DNA of 64,000 nucleotides. It comes from Psychrobacter sp. UBA3483. Its GTDB lineage: Bacteria > Pseudomonadota > Gammaproteobacteria > Pseudomonadales > Moraxellaceae. Positions 46,291 to 54,643 of this stretch are shown here, in pieces. Below the pieces are notes generated by a model that made no database searches, had not been told where the DNA came from, and worked only from the letters and a program-made list of their open reading frames with translations. The DNA is taken from assembly GCF_002377905.1 (NCBI RefSeq), contig NZ_DFQS01000037.1:16095-80094 (forward strand), read 5' to 3'. The position numbers and the translations under genes were made by a program. Position 1 is the stretch's first letter. Every line of letters starts with the position of its first letter.

Positions 46291-46893
46291 TTAGCTTTGG
46301 TATAAATGCCAAGCCAAATACAGCATTAAGAACCCTACTAAAGCGTCCAATATATTCCAAGCTTTTGGTTTGGCAAATAAAGGTCTGAGCAGGCGCGCGC
46401 CGTAGCCCAAGGCAAAAAAGAAAAAGAATGACGCACTGACTGCGCCAACTGCAAAGGCCAATTTACTACTAGCACCGGTTGAAACCATGCCGACCAGCAC
46501 CAATGTATCTAGATAGACGTGCGGGTTAAGCCAAGTAAAACCAAAGCATAATAACAGGGCTTTTTTTAAACTGGTGACTACTTGACCATCGACAGTGAGC
46601 GCATGCGATAGGCGTACGCTGGCATATAAGCTTTGCAGTCCATAGCCTAGCAAGAAGATAACGCCAGCAATTTTAGCGATGTTCACAACTTGTGGATATT
46701 GCGCTGTGACCGCACCGAAGCCAGCGACACCAGCAGAAATTAAAATCGCGTCACTGACGGCGCAAAATAAGCAGACGAAAAATATGTGCTCGCGTTTTAA
46801 CCCTTGTTTGAGGACAAAAGCGTTTTGCGAACCAATAGCGATAATCAGGGATAAACCAAGCAAAAAACCGGCTCTATAATCGGTAATATTCAT
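46291..46893 (-). CDS. LysE/ArgO family amino-acid exporter
   Basis: Inner-membrane exporter, six helices in 200 residues. Family marks: LSLIIAIGSQNAFVLKQGL at the N-terminus and GFTWLNPHVYLDTLVLVG in the middle, as in ArgO (basic amino-acid export). ATG at 46893. No LysG/ArgP-type regulator gene is adjacent. Confidence 0.9.
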   Translation of the reverse strand: MNITDYRAGFLLGLSLIIAIGSQNAFVLKQGLKREHIFFVCLFCAVSDAILISAGVAGFGAVTAQYPQVVNIAKIAGVIFLLGYGLQSLYASVRLSHALTVDGQVVTSLKKALLLCFGFTWLNPHVYLDTLVLVGMVSTGASSKLAFAVGAVSASFFFFFALGYGARLLRPLFAKPKAWNILDALVGFLMLYLAWHLYQS

Positions 46894-47070
46894 GATGGTT
46901 GGCTTATCCTTTAAGAATCAAAACGGTGACGTTTGCTTACTGGCAGTGCCGAAAAAAGCTGTTAAGATAAGTGATAAAATGGTCGAATGCAATATGTGTA
47001 CTGCAATAGATGGTAAGAAGTCATCAGTGGTCAGCAACTTATAAAGAATAAGCGAGGAGCAGAATAGGTC

Positions 47071-47871
47071 ATGGTCATAAGTTTGACAAGAATGCTACAG
47101 TCATTTGGGCAAGCTCAAGATGACCTGCCAACCATCGCTGCCAAAAATGCTCAGCAAGCTGCTGCTAGTCGCATTGCTAATGACACTGCTAATAATAACA
47201 TTGGGAGTAATAGCAAGGGTAAGAAGCAGGAAGAGGTCAATTCTCCAGCACTTAAAGCTGCAACTTCTAGTGCATCGTCACTGACAGAGCCACAGCGTAC
47301 TGAACGTATTTGTGACGCCTTGGCGCAAGTGAGTGATATCCGAATGCCGACGCCTTTGACCGATCGCTATCTATCCAATCGCGCCCAAATGCGTCCTACT
47401 AATAGACCTCCTTTTGACCCAGATACCTTATGGTATCTCAAACATGGACGCTGTCCGATTATGACTGAGCTTGTTGATGTGGTCGATGCAGCCACCCTAA
47501 ATGCCATGCCGATTGAAGCGGTCGCCATATTAGACCGGATTAATAGTAAGCTAAAGCGCTACCGTGAATGGAGTAGCGAGCTCAACGCTGAGCAACAGCA
47601 GCAACATAATGAGCGCCAGTTTGTTATCGATAAGCTGGTGTCTGAAAGTATCCCTGAGGCGCTACATCACTATGAGCAGCTACAACGTTTTAGTCCGCAT
47701 CGCACGAAGAACACTGTGGTGCAAGGCAAAATGACCGCCGGTGATATGCTGACTGATTTGTTTTTAGACATTGATTACGAGCTTGATGAATTGCTAGATG
47801 AGTTACATCAAACGGTGATGAATAAACTGGCTTCAACGCACCGTTATGTCAAAAGCCGTACGCAAAGTTAA
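47071..47871 (+). CDS. Unknown protein, first of three tandem paralogues
   Basis: 266 residues, not recognised. There is no clear signal or membrane helix; residues 25-75 are Asn/Ser/Ala-rich low complexity. From about 150 to 262 it carries a mostly helical module shared with the next two genes: I(L)DxIN.K...Y, then QFVIDKLV...IPEALHHYEQL, then MLTDLFLDIDYELDELLDEL and TLHRYV-like ending (THRYVKSR). GAGGAG upstream of ATG. Likely co-transcribed with its neighbours. Confidence 0.72.
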   Translation: MVISLTRMLQSFGQAQDDLPTIAAKNAQQAAASRIANDTANNNIGSNSKGKKQEEVNSPALKAATSSASSLTEPQRTERICDALAQVSDIRMPTPLTDRYLSNRAQMRPTNRPPFDPDTLWYLKHGRCPIMTELVDVVDAATLNAMPIEAVAILDRINSKLKRYREWSSELNAEQQQQHNERQFVIDKLVSESIPEALHHYEQLQRFSPHRTKNTVVQGKMTAGDMLTDLFLDIDYELDELLDELHQTVMNKLASTHRYVKSRTQS

Positions 47872-48063
47872 TATGTCTTTAGAAGGTTTTATCGAAAGCC
47901 AGTTATCATCATTAAACACGATCGGCTCAATACATAACAATATAAGGCTTTAATACAGTCTTATTTTTTTGTTTAATAATAACCATTGAGTATTTTCTAA
48001 AATAACAATAATTTTGCCAAACGTTCCTGCTAAGCATTTTTACTAAACAACAAGGATACCCTA

Positions 48064-48717
48064 ATGACCCAACTGACTGCGATGTTCGTGATGTTTATTT
48101 TATATGGCGTGCTGCCAGCAGCTGGGTTGTACCTTGGATATCGTGGTATCAAAAAAGTCACTGCGCCCAAAATGCTTGAGTATAAAGCGATGCCGCAATT
48201 GGGTTATATTCCTGAAAAAAGCTTGCCAGTTGAGGTCAAAACAGCGCTTGATCAAATCAATGACAAAGGCGAAAAGCTGCGGGTTATTTATGGCGATACC
48301 AATAACGATGGTAAAATTGATGATAAAGATACCGTCAATGAAACCTACGTTATGATTCAAAATTTAATGGATAGGCATGTGCCACTAGCGGTAGCCGATT
48401 ATCGCCGCTTGCATGACTTAGATGTAGGGAGCAGTGCACTTGCTGATACCACGAAAATTAAGCACTCTGATGTCACCGGTAAAGAGGCGCTATTAGAAGT
48501 GCTTAGGACGATTAATACTCAGTTTGATGACTTGCTCAATGCGTCCTATCATCAAGATGGACAAAAGCTGCTGGCGACCAATCGATATTTGCAGCAGCGT
48601 TTTAATAACCCAACCAGCAATTCTAGACTAAAACAAATTGATAATAGCGCTGCTGAAGTCCAAGCAATTGAAAACTCAGCTAATAAAGAAACTGATGTAG
48701 AAAATATTAAGCTATAA
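48064..48717 (+). CDS. Unknown membrane-anchored protein, second of three tandem paralogues, with EF-hand-like loop
   Basis: 217 residues. An N-terminal membrane helix (about 5-27) is followed by the shared module: VKTALDQINDK, TYVMIQNLMDRHVPLAVADYRRL, ALLEVLRTINTQFDDLLNA, TNRYLQQRF. Inside the module is DTNNDGKIDDKD (about 79-90), which fits the calcium-binding EF-hand/dockerin loop pattern and is absent from the other two. AAGGATA before ATG. No known family assigned. Confidence 0.72.
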   Translation: MTQLTAMFVMFILYGVLPAAGLYLGYRGIKKVTAPKMLEYKAMPQLGYIPEKSLPVEVKTALDQINDKGEKLRVIYGDTNNDGKIDDKDTVNETYVMIQNLMDRHVPLAVADYRRLHDLDVGSSALADTTKIKHSDVTGKEALLEVLRTINTQFDDLLNASYHQDGQKLLATNRYLQQRFNNPTSNSRLKQIDNSAAEVQAIENSANKETDVENIKL

Positions 48718-48785
48718 ATGTGAGATGATAATATCCCAAGTATAAATGGTTATGCTGAATTAAGTCGAAAGAAGAGTAAAGTGAG

Positions 48786-49343
48786 ATGAGTATATTACTA
48801 GGCATTGGTGTGGTTACCACTGTCAGCGTCTTTTATTTGGGTAGAAAGGGCTGGCATGCATTGCATAAAATGGTTGGTATTACTCCAGGGGTGCTGATTT
48901 ATCAAGATAGTAATGCGCCCTTGTTGTTAACTTCTCTTAATTGGCGACAGCTAGATTTAAATAAAAAACATCTAGAAGCTTTATCTGATAAGCAGCTGCG
49001 CCAATTGCAGCACATTGATAAAAAGGTAGCCAATTATCACAACTACCAAAACGAGTTAGAAGCGCAAAATGTAACTTCAGTTATTGACGAGTCACAATTC
49101 GTCTTACATAAAATGCTGCATACCCGCTTACCCGAAATGTTGGCCAGTCATTATCATTTAGTAACTATCAATGTAAGCAATCCTACTAAAAATGGAGAGA
49201 CGCAGGCTGAGGCAAGTAGGCTGTTACAAGAGGTATTGGACAGCATTGAGCAGCGTTTAGATGGGCTATTAGAGCGAATGGAAGAGCAACATCTACAAGA
49301 ATTAAGAGTGATGAAAAATTATATTCATAGTCATAACGACTAA
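48786..49343 (+). CDS. Unknown membrane-anchored protein, third of three tandem paralogues
   Basis: 185 residues with an N-terminal hydrophobic segment (about 2-20). It then carries the shared module: LRQLQHIDKKVANYHNY, SQFVLHKMLHTRLPEMLASHYHL, LLQEVLDSIEQRLDGLLERM and MKNYIHSH. Ends just before a bidirectional terminator, so it is the last gene of the group. Function unknown. Confidence 0.72.
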   Translation: MSILLGIGVVTTVSVFYLGRKGWHALHKMVGITPGVLIYQDSNAPLLLTSLNWRQLDLNKKHLEALSDKQLRQLQHIDKKVANYHNYQNELEAQNVTSVIDESQFVLHKMLHTRLPEMLASHYHLVTINVSNPTKNGETQAEASRLLQEVLDSIEQRLDGLLERMEEQHLQELRVMKNYIHSHND

Positions 49344-49377
49344 GCCTTAAGTTAGTGATAGTCTTAAAAAACGTATA

Positions 49378-49414
49378 AAAAAGCGGTCAATGAATCAATC
49401 ATTGACCGCTTTTT
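49378..49414. terminator. Bidirectional terminator between the paralogue cluster and rluB
   Basis: Perfect 15-bp stem (AAAAGCGGTCAATGA with TCATTGACCGCTTTT), 5-base loop, A-run on one side and T-run on the other. Serves the forward cluster and the reverse rluB gene. Confidence 0.95.
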
Positions 49415-49440
49415 ATCAGCTAAGATTAATCCGTGACTGA

Positions 49441-50367
49441 TTAACGCTTGTTGTTACGGTCACGAGTATTACGTGAACCGCGACTGGCAGGACTGCCACT
49501 GCTTTTAGGTTTTGCACTGCTAGGACGGTTATCGCTACGACTGTCAACACGGCGTGCTTTAAGTGGCTTGTTTTTGATACGTTCTTGCTTTTCTTTAGCT
49601 GCACCATGCAATCCAGTACCGTGACGTGGTCGTAAGCTGACCAAATCGGTTAAGGTATTGATGTCTTTTTTGTCCAACTCTAAGAAGCGACCGGTACGCA
49701 GTTCTTTTGGTAGCGCAATCGACCCATAACGCGTACGTAATAGACGGCTCACTTTAAGACCTTGCGATTCAAACAATCGGCGCACTTCGCGGTTACGACC
49801 TTCTTTTAGCCTGACGTGATACCATTTATTGACACCTTCACCGCCGCCTTCTTTGATATCTTCAAACTGTGCCATACCATCTTCTAGCATAACGCCAGCG
49901 GTCAACGTACGGGCGATACCAGGAGTGACTTCACCAAGTACACGTACGGCATATTCGCGTGTTACTTCACTAGACGGGTGCATCAATCGGTGCGCCATCT
50001 CGCCATCATTGGTAAATAATAACAGACCAGTCGAGTTAATATCCAAGCGCCCAACCATAACCCAGCGATCATGAGTCAGTTTTGGTAAACGCTCAAAAAC
50101 GGTTGGACGGCCTTCTGGGTCATTGGCAGAGCATACTTCGCCTTCCGGCTTGTAATACGCCAAGACGCGACGGCGTTTTTCATTTTCGGCCGTATATTTG
50201 ATCTGACGACCGTCAACACGGATCTCATCGCCTTGTTCAACGCGGTCACCGATGGTCGCAGGTCCATTATTAACGGTCACACGACCTGCTTTAATGACTT
50301 CTTCCATCTGCCGACGTGAGCCAAGCCCCATGCGAGCGAGGGCTTTTTGCAGTTTTTCATCTTTCAT
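49441..50367 (-). CDS. rluB: 23S rRNA pseudouridine synthase RluB
   Basis: RsuA/RluB-family enzyme, modifies uridine in 23S rRNA. S4 domain at the N-terminus (MKDEKLQKALARMGLGSRRQ start), catalytic segment VGRLDINSTGLLLFTNDGE with the active Asp near 108, then LKEGRNREVRRLFES. A basic Ser/Arg/Lys-rich tail (about 245-308) is typical for RluB. 308 residues; RBS AAGG before ATG 50367. Confidence 0.93.
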   Translation of the reverse strand: MKDEKLQKALARMGLGSRRQMEEVIKAGRVTVNNGPATIGDRVEQGDEIRVDGRQIKYTAENEKRRRVLAYYKPEGEVCSANDPEGRPTVFERLPKLTHDRWVMVGRLDINSTGLLLFTNDGEMAHRLMHPSSEVTREYAVRVLGEVTPGIARTLTAGVMLEDGMAQFEDIKEGGGEGVNKWYHVRLKEGRNREVRRLFESQGLKVSRLLRTRYGSIALPKELRTGRFLELDKKDINTLTDLVSLRPRHGTGLHGAAKEKQERIKNKPLKARRVDSRSDNRPSSAKPKSSGSPASRGSRNTRDRNNKR

Positions 50368-50729
50368 AAGGATAACCTTGAGTCGGTGGGTTTACATTTC
50401 TCAATGTATAAATTTGGACTGACTATTATACGCTATTTATCGAAGTGATGTTAAAGAGAAAGCTTTTGAGGCTCACATTATTGGTAAGTTAGGCCTTATT
50501 ATGTGACTATAAATTCAATCGAGATTCTATATCTGACGAAAAATAGATATAAATTGATTGTTACCCTTATCTAATTTCACCAAAAAATTTACCTTATCTG
50601 TCCAATCTTTAACCAGCTATGGTATTATTGCCTTGTTTTTTTATAGTTAATGTAATAATCGATTATGGTTGTCTAAATTGCGCTAGTTGCTAGACGCTGC
50701 TTATATCTGTGATTTATAAAGGTTTCTCT
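50368..50729. other. 362-bp leader region of the capsule locus
   Basis: Gap between rluB (reverse) and wza (forward), so it should hold the capsule promoter and any control region. It is AT-rich. I searched by eye for the JUMPstart/ops antitermination element (GGCGGTAGC core) and did not find it. GCTAGTTGCTAG near 50682 is a short palindrome of unknown meaning. Confidence 0.55.
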
Positions 50730-51830
50730 ATGTTTTTCAATTCATCAAAGTTATTAAGTGTGGCATCTGTACTGGCAATTAGCATACTTACGGGTTGCTC
50801 TAGTATCAATGCTGGCTTGCAAGCAGGTGAGCTACCACCTAATGGTACATTCATTGCTGAAAATGGATTGCACTTTAATATACAGCCCTTGAACCTAGCA
50901 ACATTACCGCCGAAACAAGCGGGTATACCAAATAGTAATTTAGCTCAATTAATACGAAGCTCTGGACGAGCAGAGTATCGTATTGCTGAAGGCGATATTT
51001 TGAGTATAGTCCTGACAGGCTACCCGAATATAACACCTTTAGCGGCTAGTGATAGCAGCAACCCTTATGTTTCGGGATTTCCTGTTGATCAACAAGGTTT
51101 TGTACAGTTCCCATTGGTTGGGCGTATTAAAGCCAGTGGCATGAGCGTGCCGCAGTTTACCGCTAATTTGCAGAAACAACTGCAACGCTATCTTAAATAT
51201 TCAGACCCGCAGGTAAAGATTGTCAACTATCGTGGCAATAAATTCTTTATCGATGGGGAGGTCAAACAACCGGGCGAATTCCCAATTAATGATGCACCAG
51301 TGTCGCTATATAGTGCAATCTCTATGGCAGGAGGGGCAACACCTACGGGGGATTCGAACAATATTGTATTTAATCGTAGAGGGATAAGTTACAATATTGG
51401 ATTACAGTCCTTACGCGAACTTGGCACGTCTGCCAATCAGATATATTTACAAGATGGTGATTCTATTCATGTGAATAGCCAAGACCGTAATAAGATATAT
51501 GTTTTAGGAGAGTTTGGCCGTGTAGAGCCTGTACCTATTAAAGAGCAAGGCATCAGTTTAGCGCAAGTTTTAGGTGAGTCTAAGGGTCTTGATTCTAATA
51601 CAGCAAATGCGGCTAAGATATACGTTGTGCGTGACAATTTAAATACGAGAACGACAGATATTTACTATGTAGATATGCAAACGATTACTAGCTTTGCGCT
51701 TGCCAATCGTTTCCAGATGCATCCTAATGATATTGTATACGTTGATCCTACTGGCTTGACGCGTTGGAATCGTGTTATCAGTGCCATACTACCATCGACT
51801 TCAGCAGTTAGTGTTCTTTCAGGCTTATAG
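50730..51830 (+). CDS. wza: Outer-membrane polysaccharide export lipoprotein Wza
   Basis: OPX-family lipoprotein forming the outer-membrane channel for capsule export. Lipobox ILTGC near residues 17-21. Polysaccharide export domain (YRIAEGDILSIVLTGYPN, VDQQGFVQFPLVGRIKASG), then two SLBB-type domains (FFIDGEVKQPGEFPI; IYVLGEFGRVEPVPI). 366 residues. ATG at 50730 is chosen over GTG at 50709 because AAAGG lies seven bases upstream and the signal peptide then starts properly. Confidence 0.94.
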   Translation: MFFNSSKLLSVASVLAISILTGCSSINAGLQAGELPPNGTFIAENGLHFNIQPLNLATLPPKQAGIPNSNLAQLIRSSGRAEYRIAEGDILSIVLTGYPNITPLAASDSSNPYVSGFPVDQQGFVQFPLVGRIKASGMSVPQFTANLQKQLQRYLKYSDPQVKIVNYRGNKFFIDGEVKQPGEFPINDAPVSLYSAISMAGGATPTGDSNNIVFNRRGISYNIGLQSLRELGTSANQIYLQDGDSIHVNSQDRNKIYVLGEFGRVEPVPIKEQGISLAQVLGESKGLDSNTANAAKIYVVRDNLNTRTTDIYYVDMQTITSFALANRFQMHPNDIVYVDPTGLTRWNRVISAILPSTSAVSVLSGL

Positions 51831-51842
51831 GTAATAATAGTT

Positions 51843-52274
51843 ATGGCGTTTAATAATATTTTAGTCGTATGTGTGGGTAATATTTGTCGTAGCCCTATGG
51901 CAGAAGCGCTACTAAAACAGCGCTTTCCAAATAAAAATATTGATTCTGCCGGTGTGGGGGCTTTAGTTGGTCACTCTGCAGATCCTGCCGCGTTAGAGAT
52001 TATGGCTAAGCAAGAAATTGATATTACCAATCATGTAGCCAAACAAATCGATGAAAATTTGGTAAAAACAGCTGATATTATTTTCACTATGTCAGATGGA
52101 CAAACGAAGTGGATTGAAGAGCGCTGGCCATTTTGCCGTGGTAAAACCTTTAAGCTCGGTCATTGGATGAATAAAGACATTGCGGATCCCTATAAACATG
52201 AAATGAGCGCCTTTGAGACGGCTTACCAAGATATTGTTAATAGTCTCGAGCAGTGGTCAGACAAAATTAGTTAA
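51843..52274 (+). CDS. wzb: Low-molecular-weight protein-tyrosine phosphatase Wzb
   Basis: Removes phosphate from the Wzc tyrosine tail to control capsule assembly. 143 residues, with the P-loop VCVGNICRSPMAEAL (Cys-x5-Arg) at the N-terminus and the catalytic Asp in DIADPYKHE near the C-terminus. Twelve bases after wza, 45 before wzc. Confidence 0.95.
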   Translation: MAFNNILVVCVGNICRSPMAEALLKQRFPNKNIDSAGVGALVGHSADPAALEIMAKQEIDITNHVAKQIDENLVKTADIIFTMSDGQTKWIEERWPFCRGKTFKLGHWMNKDIADPYKHEMSAFETAYQDIVNSLEQWSDKIS

Positions 52275-52319
52275 AAAGCTGCTATTAAACGACTAACCTT
52301 AAGTGATGAACATACCGTT

Positions 52320-54581
52320 ATGAATACAGATTCAAAAAATTTATCAAACTCTACCTCTAAAGAAGATAATGACGAAATTGATCTTATGGCGCTGCTATTT
52401 GCTATCTTGCGCGGCTGGAAGATCATTGTTTTTTTTGCGATATTGGGCTTGATAGTTGGTGTCTTATATAGCAGGTATGTCAATCCTACTTTTAGATCAG
52501 ATGCGATAATTCAAATTGAAGAAAACTCTAAAGGTGCTGCTGCTTTAGGTGCTGATATTTCAGAGTTAATTGGTTCGCAAGCGAGTAAAGCTGAGGCAGA
52601 AGCAGAGCTGATAAAATCTCGTATGATATTAGAGCCTGTGGTTAATTTATTACATTTGCGTATCCGACTTTCCGACCCTAATATTAGTGCTATCGATAGA
52701 ATTAAAAGTAATAGCACTGATACTCAAATCAATAAACCTGAAGGTGTTTCTCTTAAAACTGAGGATGGTAAAGTCGAGATCAGTCAGTTTAATGTCTCAC
52801 AAGAGTATTTAAATCAGCCTTTCACCTTAACACGCTCTGCGACAGGATTTGTGTTAAGTAATGACTTTGACGAATTCAAAGGGCAGATTGGCAAGGCTCA
52901 TCAATTTAGAGGAACCGATGGTCAGATTCAAATCACGGTTAACGATCTGCCAGCTGAGGGATATCCAGTTAATATTACTAAGCAATCTCTCCAAACAACG
53001 ACAGAGCAGATAAATACTGATTTATCTGTGGTTGAAAAGGGAAATCAAACTGGTATTGTTCAGCTTTCTATGACGGGTGCTAACCAGCAGCAGACTAGCT
53101 TGATATTAAAACAAATCGTCTTATCTTATATTGATCAAAATCAGTCGCGTGGCTCTGAAGAAACGACCAAAACCATTAGTTTTATGGAAACTCAGATTCC
53201 AACCCTAAAGAAAAAGCTAGAGGATTCTGAAGCAATATTTAATGAGTTTCGCAAAAAATACGGCACTATTGACGTAGGTAAAGAAGCCGAATTACTATTA
53301 ACAGAAAGCTCGCAAATTGATGTTCAACTCAACGAGCTTAAATTAAAGAAAGCAGATCTTACGACCTTCTACACAGAAGAGCATCCACTGGTTATGCAAA
53401 TCAATGAGCAGCTTGCAGTACTTAACGATAGGAAAAATGAGATAGACGATACGATTGCGGGCTTACCTGAGATTCAAAGAGAATTTTTACAATTATCAGC
53501 TGATAGTGCTATTAACAGAGAGATTTATTTAACTCTACTCAAAAACTATGAGCAGCTAAAAATTGTTAAAGCTGGCCAAATTGGTTTTGCCCGTATTATT
53601 GATCTTCCTATCAACAACTTTAAAGCGATTGCGCCTAAAAAATTATTGATAATAATCTTGGCTACGCTTTTAGGAACCATGCTTGGAACGATGCTCGTAC
53701 TGCTTAAGAACATGCTAAGAAATGTAGTCAAAGACCCTGAACGTCTAGAAGCTAAAACAGGTGTACCTGTGGTAGCGACAGTGCCGCGTTCACCATTATT
53801 GACCAGACTACGTCAGAATAAGAAAGCGCCTAATAGACTATTGGCTTACGTCGATAATAATAGCTTAAGTTATGAAGCTATCAAAAGCTTAAGGACAAAT
53901 TTAATGTTTGGCATGCCAGTCCAAGGGCAGGCGGGCCAACGTGCTAAAGTAATTCTCATTACTGGTGAAAGTCCTGGTGTTGGTAAGTCTTTTATATCGT
54001 CTAACTTAACCGAGGTCTTTGCGCAGTTAGATAAAAAAGTCCTGATTATTGATGCTGATATGCGCTTGGGTGAGCTGCATAAGATGTTTAGTATGAGTCA
54101 AGATAATGGTCTTGGGGATTATTTATCACAAGATAAGACTCATTTATCTAGAGATAACACTCAAGCATCAAAAGTTGTTGCTAATCAAGAAGGTTATTTG
54201 GAAAGCTTTATCAATTCGACTGGTATAGATAATATTGATTTTATGCCACGCGGTCAGCACCCACGTAATCCCGCATCATTATTGGCTAATGGTAGTTTTG
54301 ATCACTTGATGAAAGAGCTAAATTTGCATTATGATTATATTATTATCGACTCGCCACCAGTATTGGCAGCTTCTGATGCTATGATTTTATCTCAGTATGC
54401 AGATAAAGTGTTAATGGTGGCTCGCTACGATAAGTCTATAGAAGGTCAGGTGGTTTATGCAGTTAATCAGATGAATAAAGCCAATATCAAAGTAGACGGT
54501 ATTATTCTCAACGATGTACAGCAGGGATTATTAAGTAAGTACAGCTATCATTATAGTTATGCCTATGGCAATAATAACTAA
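52320..54581 (+). CDS. wzc: Capsule tyrosine autokinase/co-polymerase Wzc
   Basis: 753-residue inner-membrane BY-kinase that sets polysaccharide chain length and export. N-terminal helix KIIVFFAILGLIVGVLYSRY near 40, a long periplasmic region with coiled coil (about 290-420), second helix LLIIILATLLGTMLGTMLVLL near 445, and a cytoplasmic kinase with Walker A GESPGVGKSFISSN, A' VLIIDADMRLG and B YIIIDSPPV. The tail ends SKYSYHYSYAYGNNN, a tyrosine cluster for autophosphorylation. Confidence 0.95.
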   Translation: MNTDSKNLSNSTSKEDNDEIDLMALLFAILRGWKIIVFFAILGLIVGVLYSRYVNPTFRSDAIIQIEENSKGAAALGADISELIGSQASKAEAEAELIKSRMILEPVVNLLHLRIRLSDPNISAIDRIKSNSTDTQINKPEGVSLKTEDGKVEISQFNVSQEYLNQPFTLTRSATGFVLSNDFDEFKGQIGKAHQFRGTDGQIQITVNDLPAEGYPVNITKQSLQTTTEQINTDLSVVEKGNQTGIVQLSMTGANQQQTSLILKQIVLSYIDQNQSRGSEETTKTISFMETQIPTLKKKLEDSEAIFNEFRKKYGTIDVGKEAELLLTESSQIDVQLNELKLKKADLTTFYTEEHPLVMQINEQLAVLNDRKNEIDDTIAGLPEIQREFLQLSADSAINREIYLTLLKNYEQLKIVKAGQIGFARIIDLPINNFKAIAPKKLLIIILATLLGTMLGTMLVLLKNMLRNVVKDPERLEAKTGVPVVATVPRSPLLTRLRQNKKAPNRLLAYVDNNSLSYEAIKSLRTNLMFGMPVQGQAGQRAKVILITGESPGVGKSFISSNLTEVFAQLDKKVLIIDADMRLGELHKMFSMSQDNGLGDYLSQDKTHLSRDNTQASKVVANQEGYLESFINSTGIDNIDFMPRGQHPRNPASLLANGSFDHLMKELNLHYDYIIIDSPPVLAASDAMILSQYADKVLMVARYDKSIEGQVVYAVNQMNKANIKVDGIILNDVQQGLLSKYSYHYSYAYGNNN

Positions 54582-54643
54582 CTGTTAGTTGATAGATGTA
54601 GACTGCTTTAAATATTAATGTTTGAATAAAACAGTTGTTTGTT

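Noticed and set aside
49416..49607. Small frame at the 3' end of rluB
   Set aside because: Out-of-frame shadow of the Ser/Arg-rich rluB tail with no independent start signal.
50368..50729. JUMPstart/ops antitermination element ahead of the capsule genes
   Set aside because: No GGCGGTAGC-like core could be found on the forward strand.
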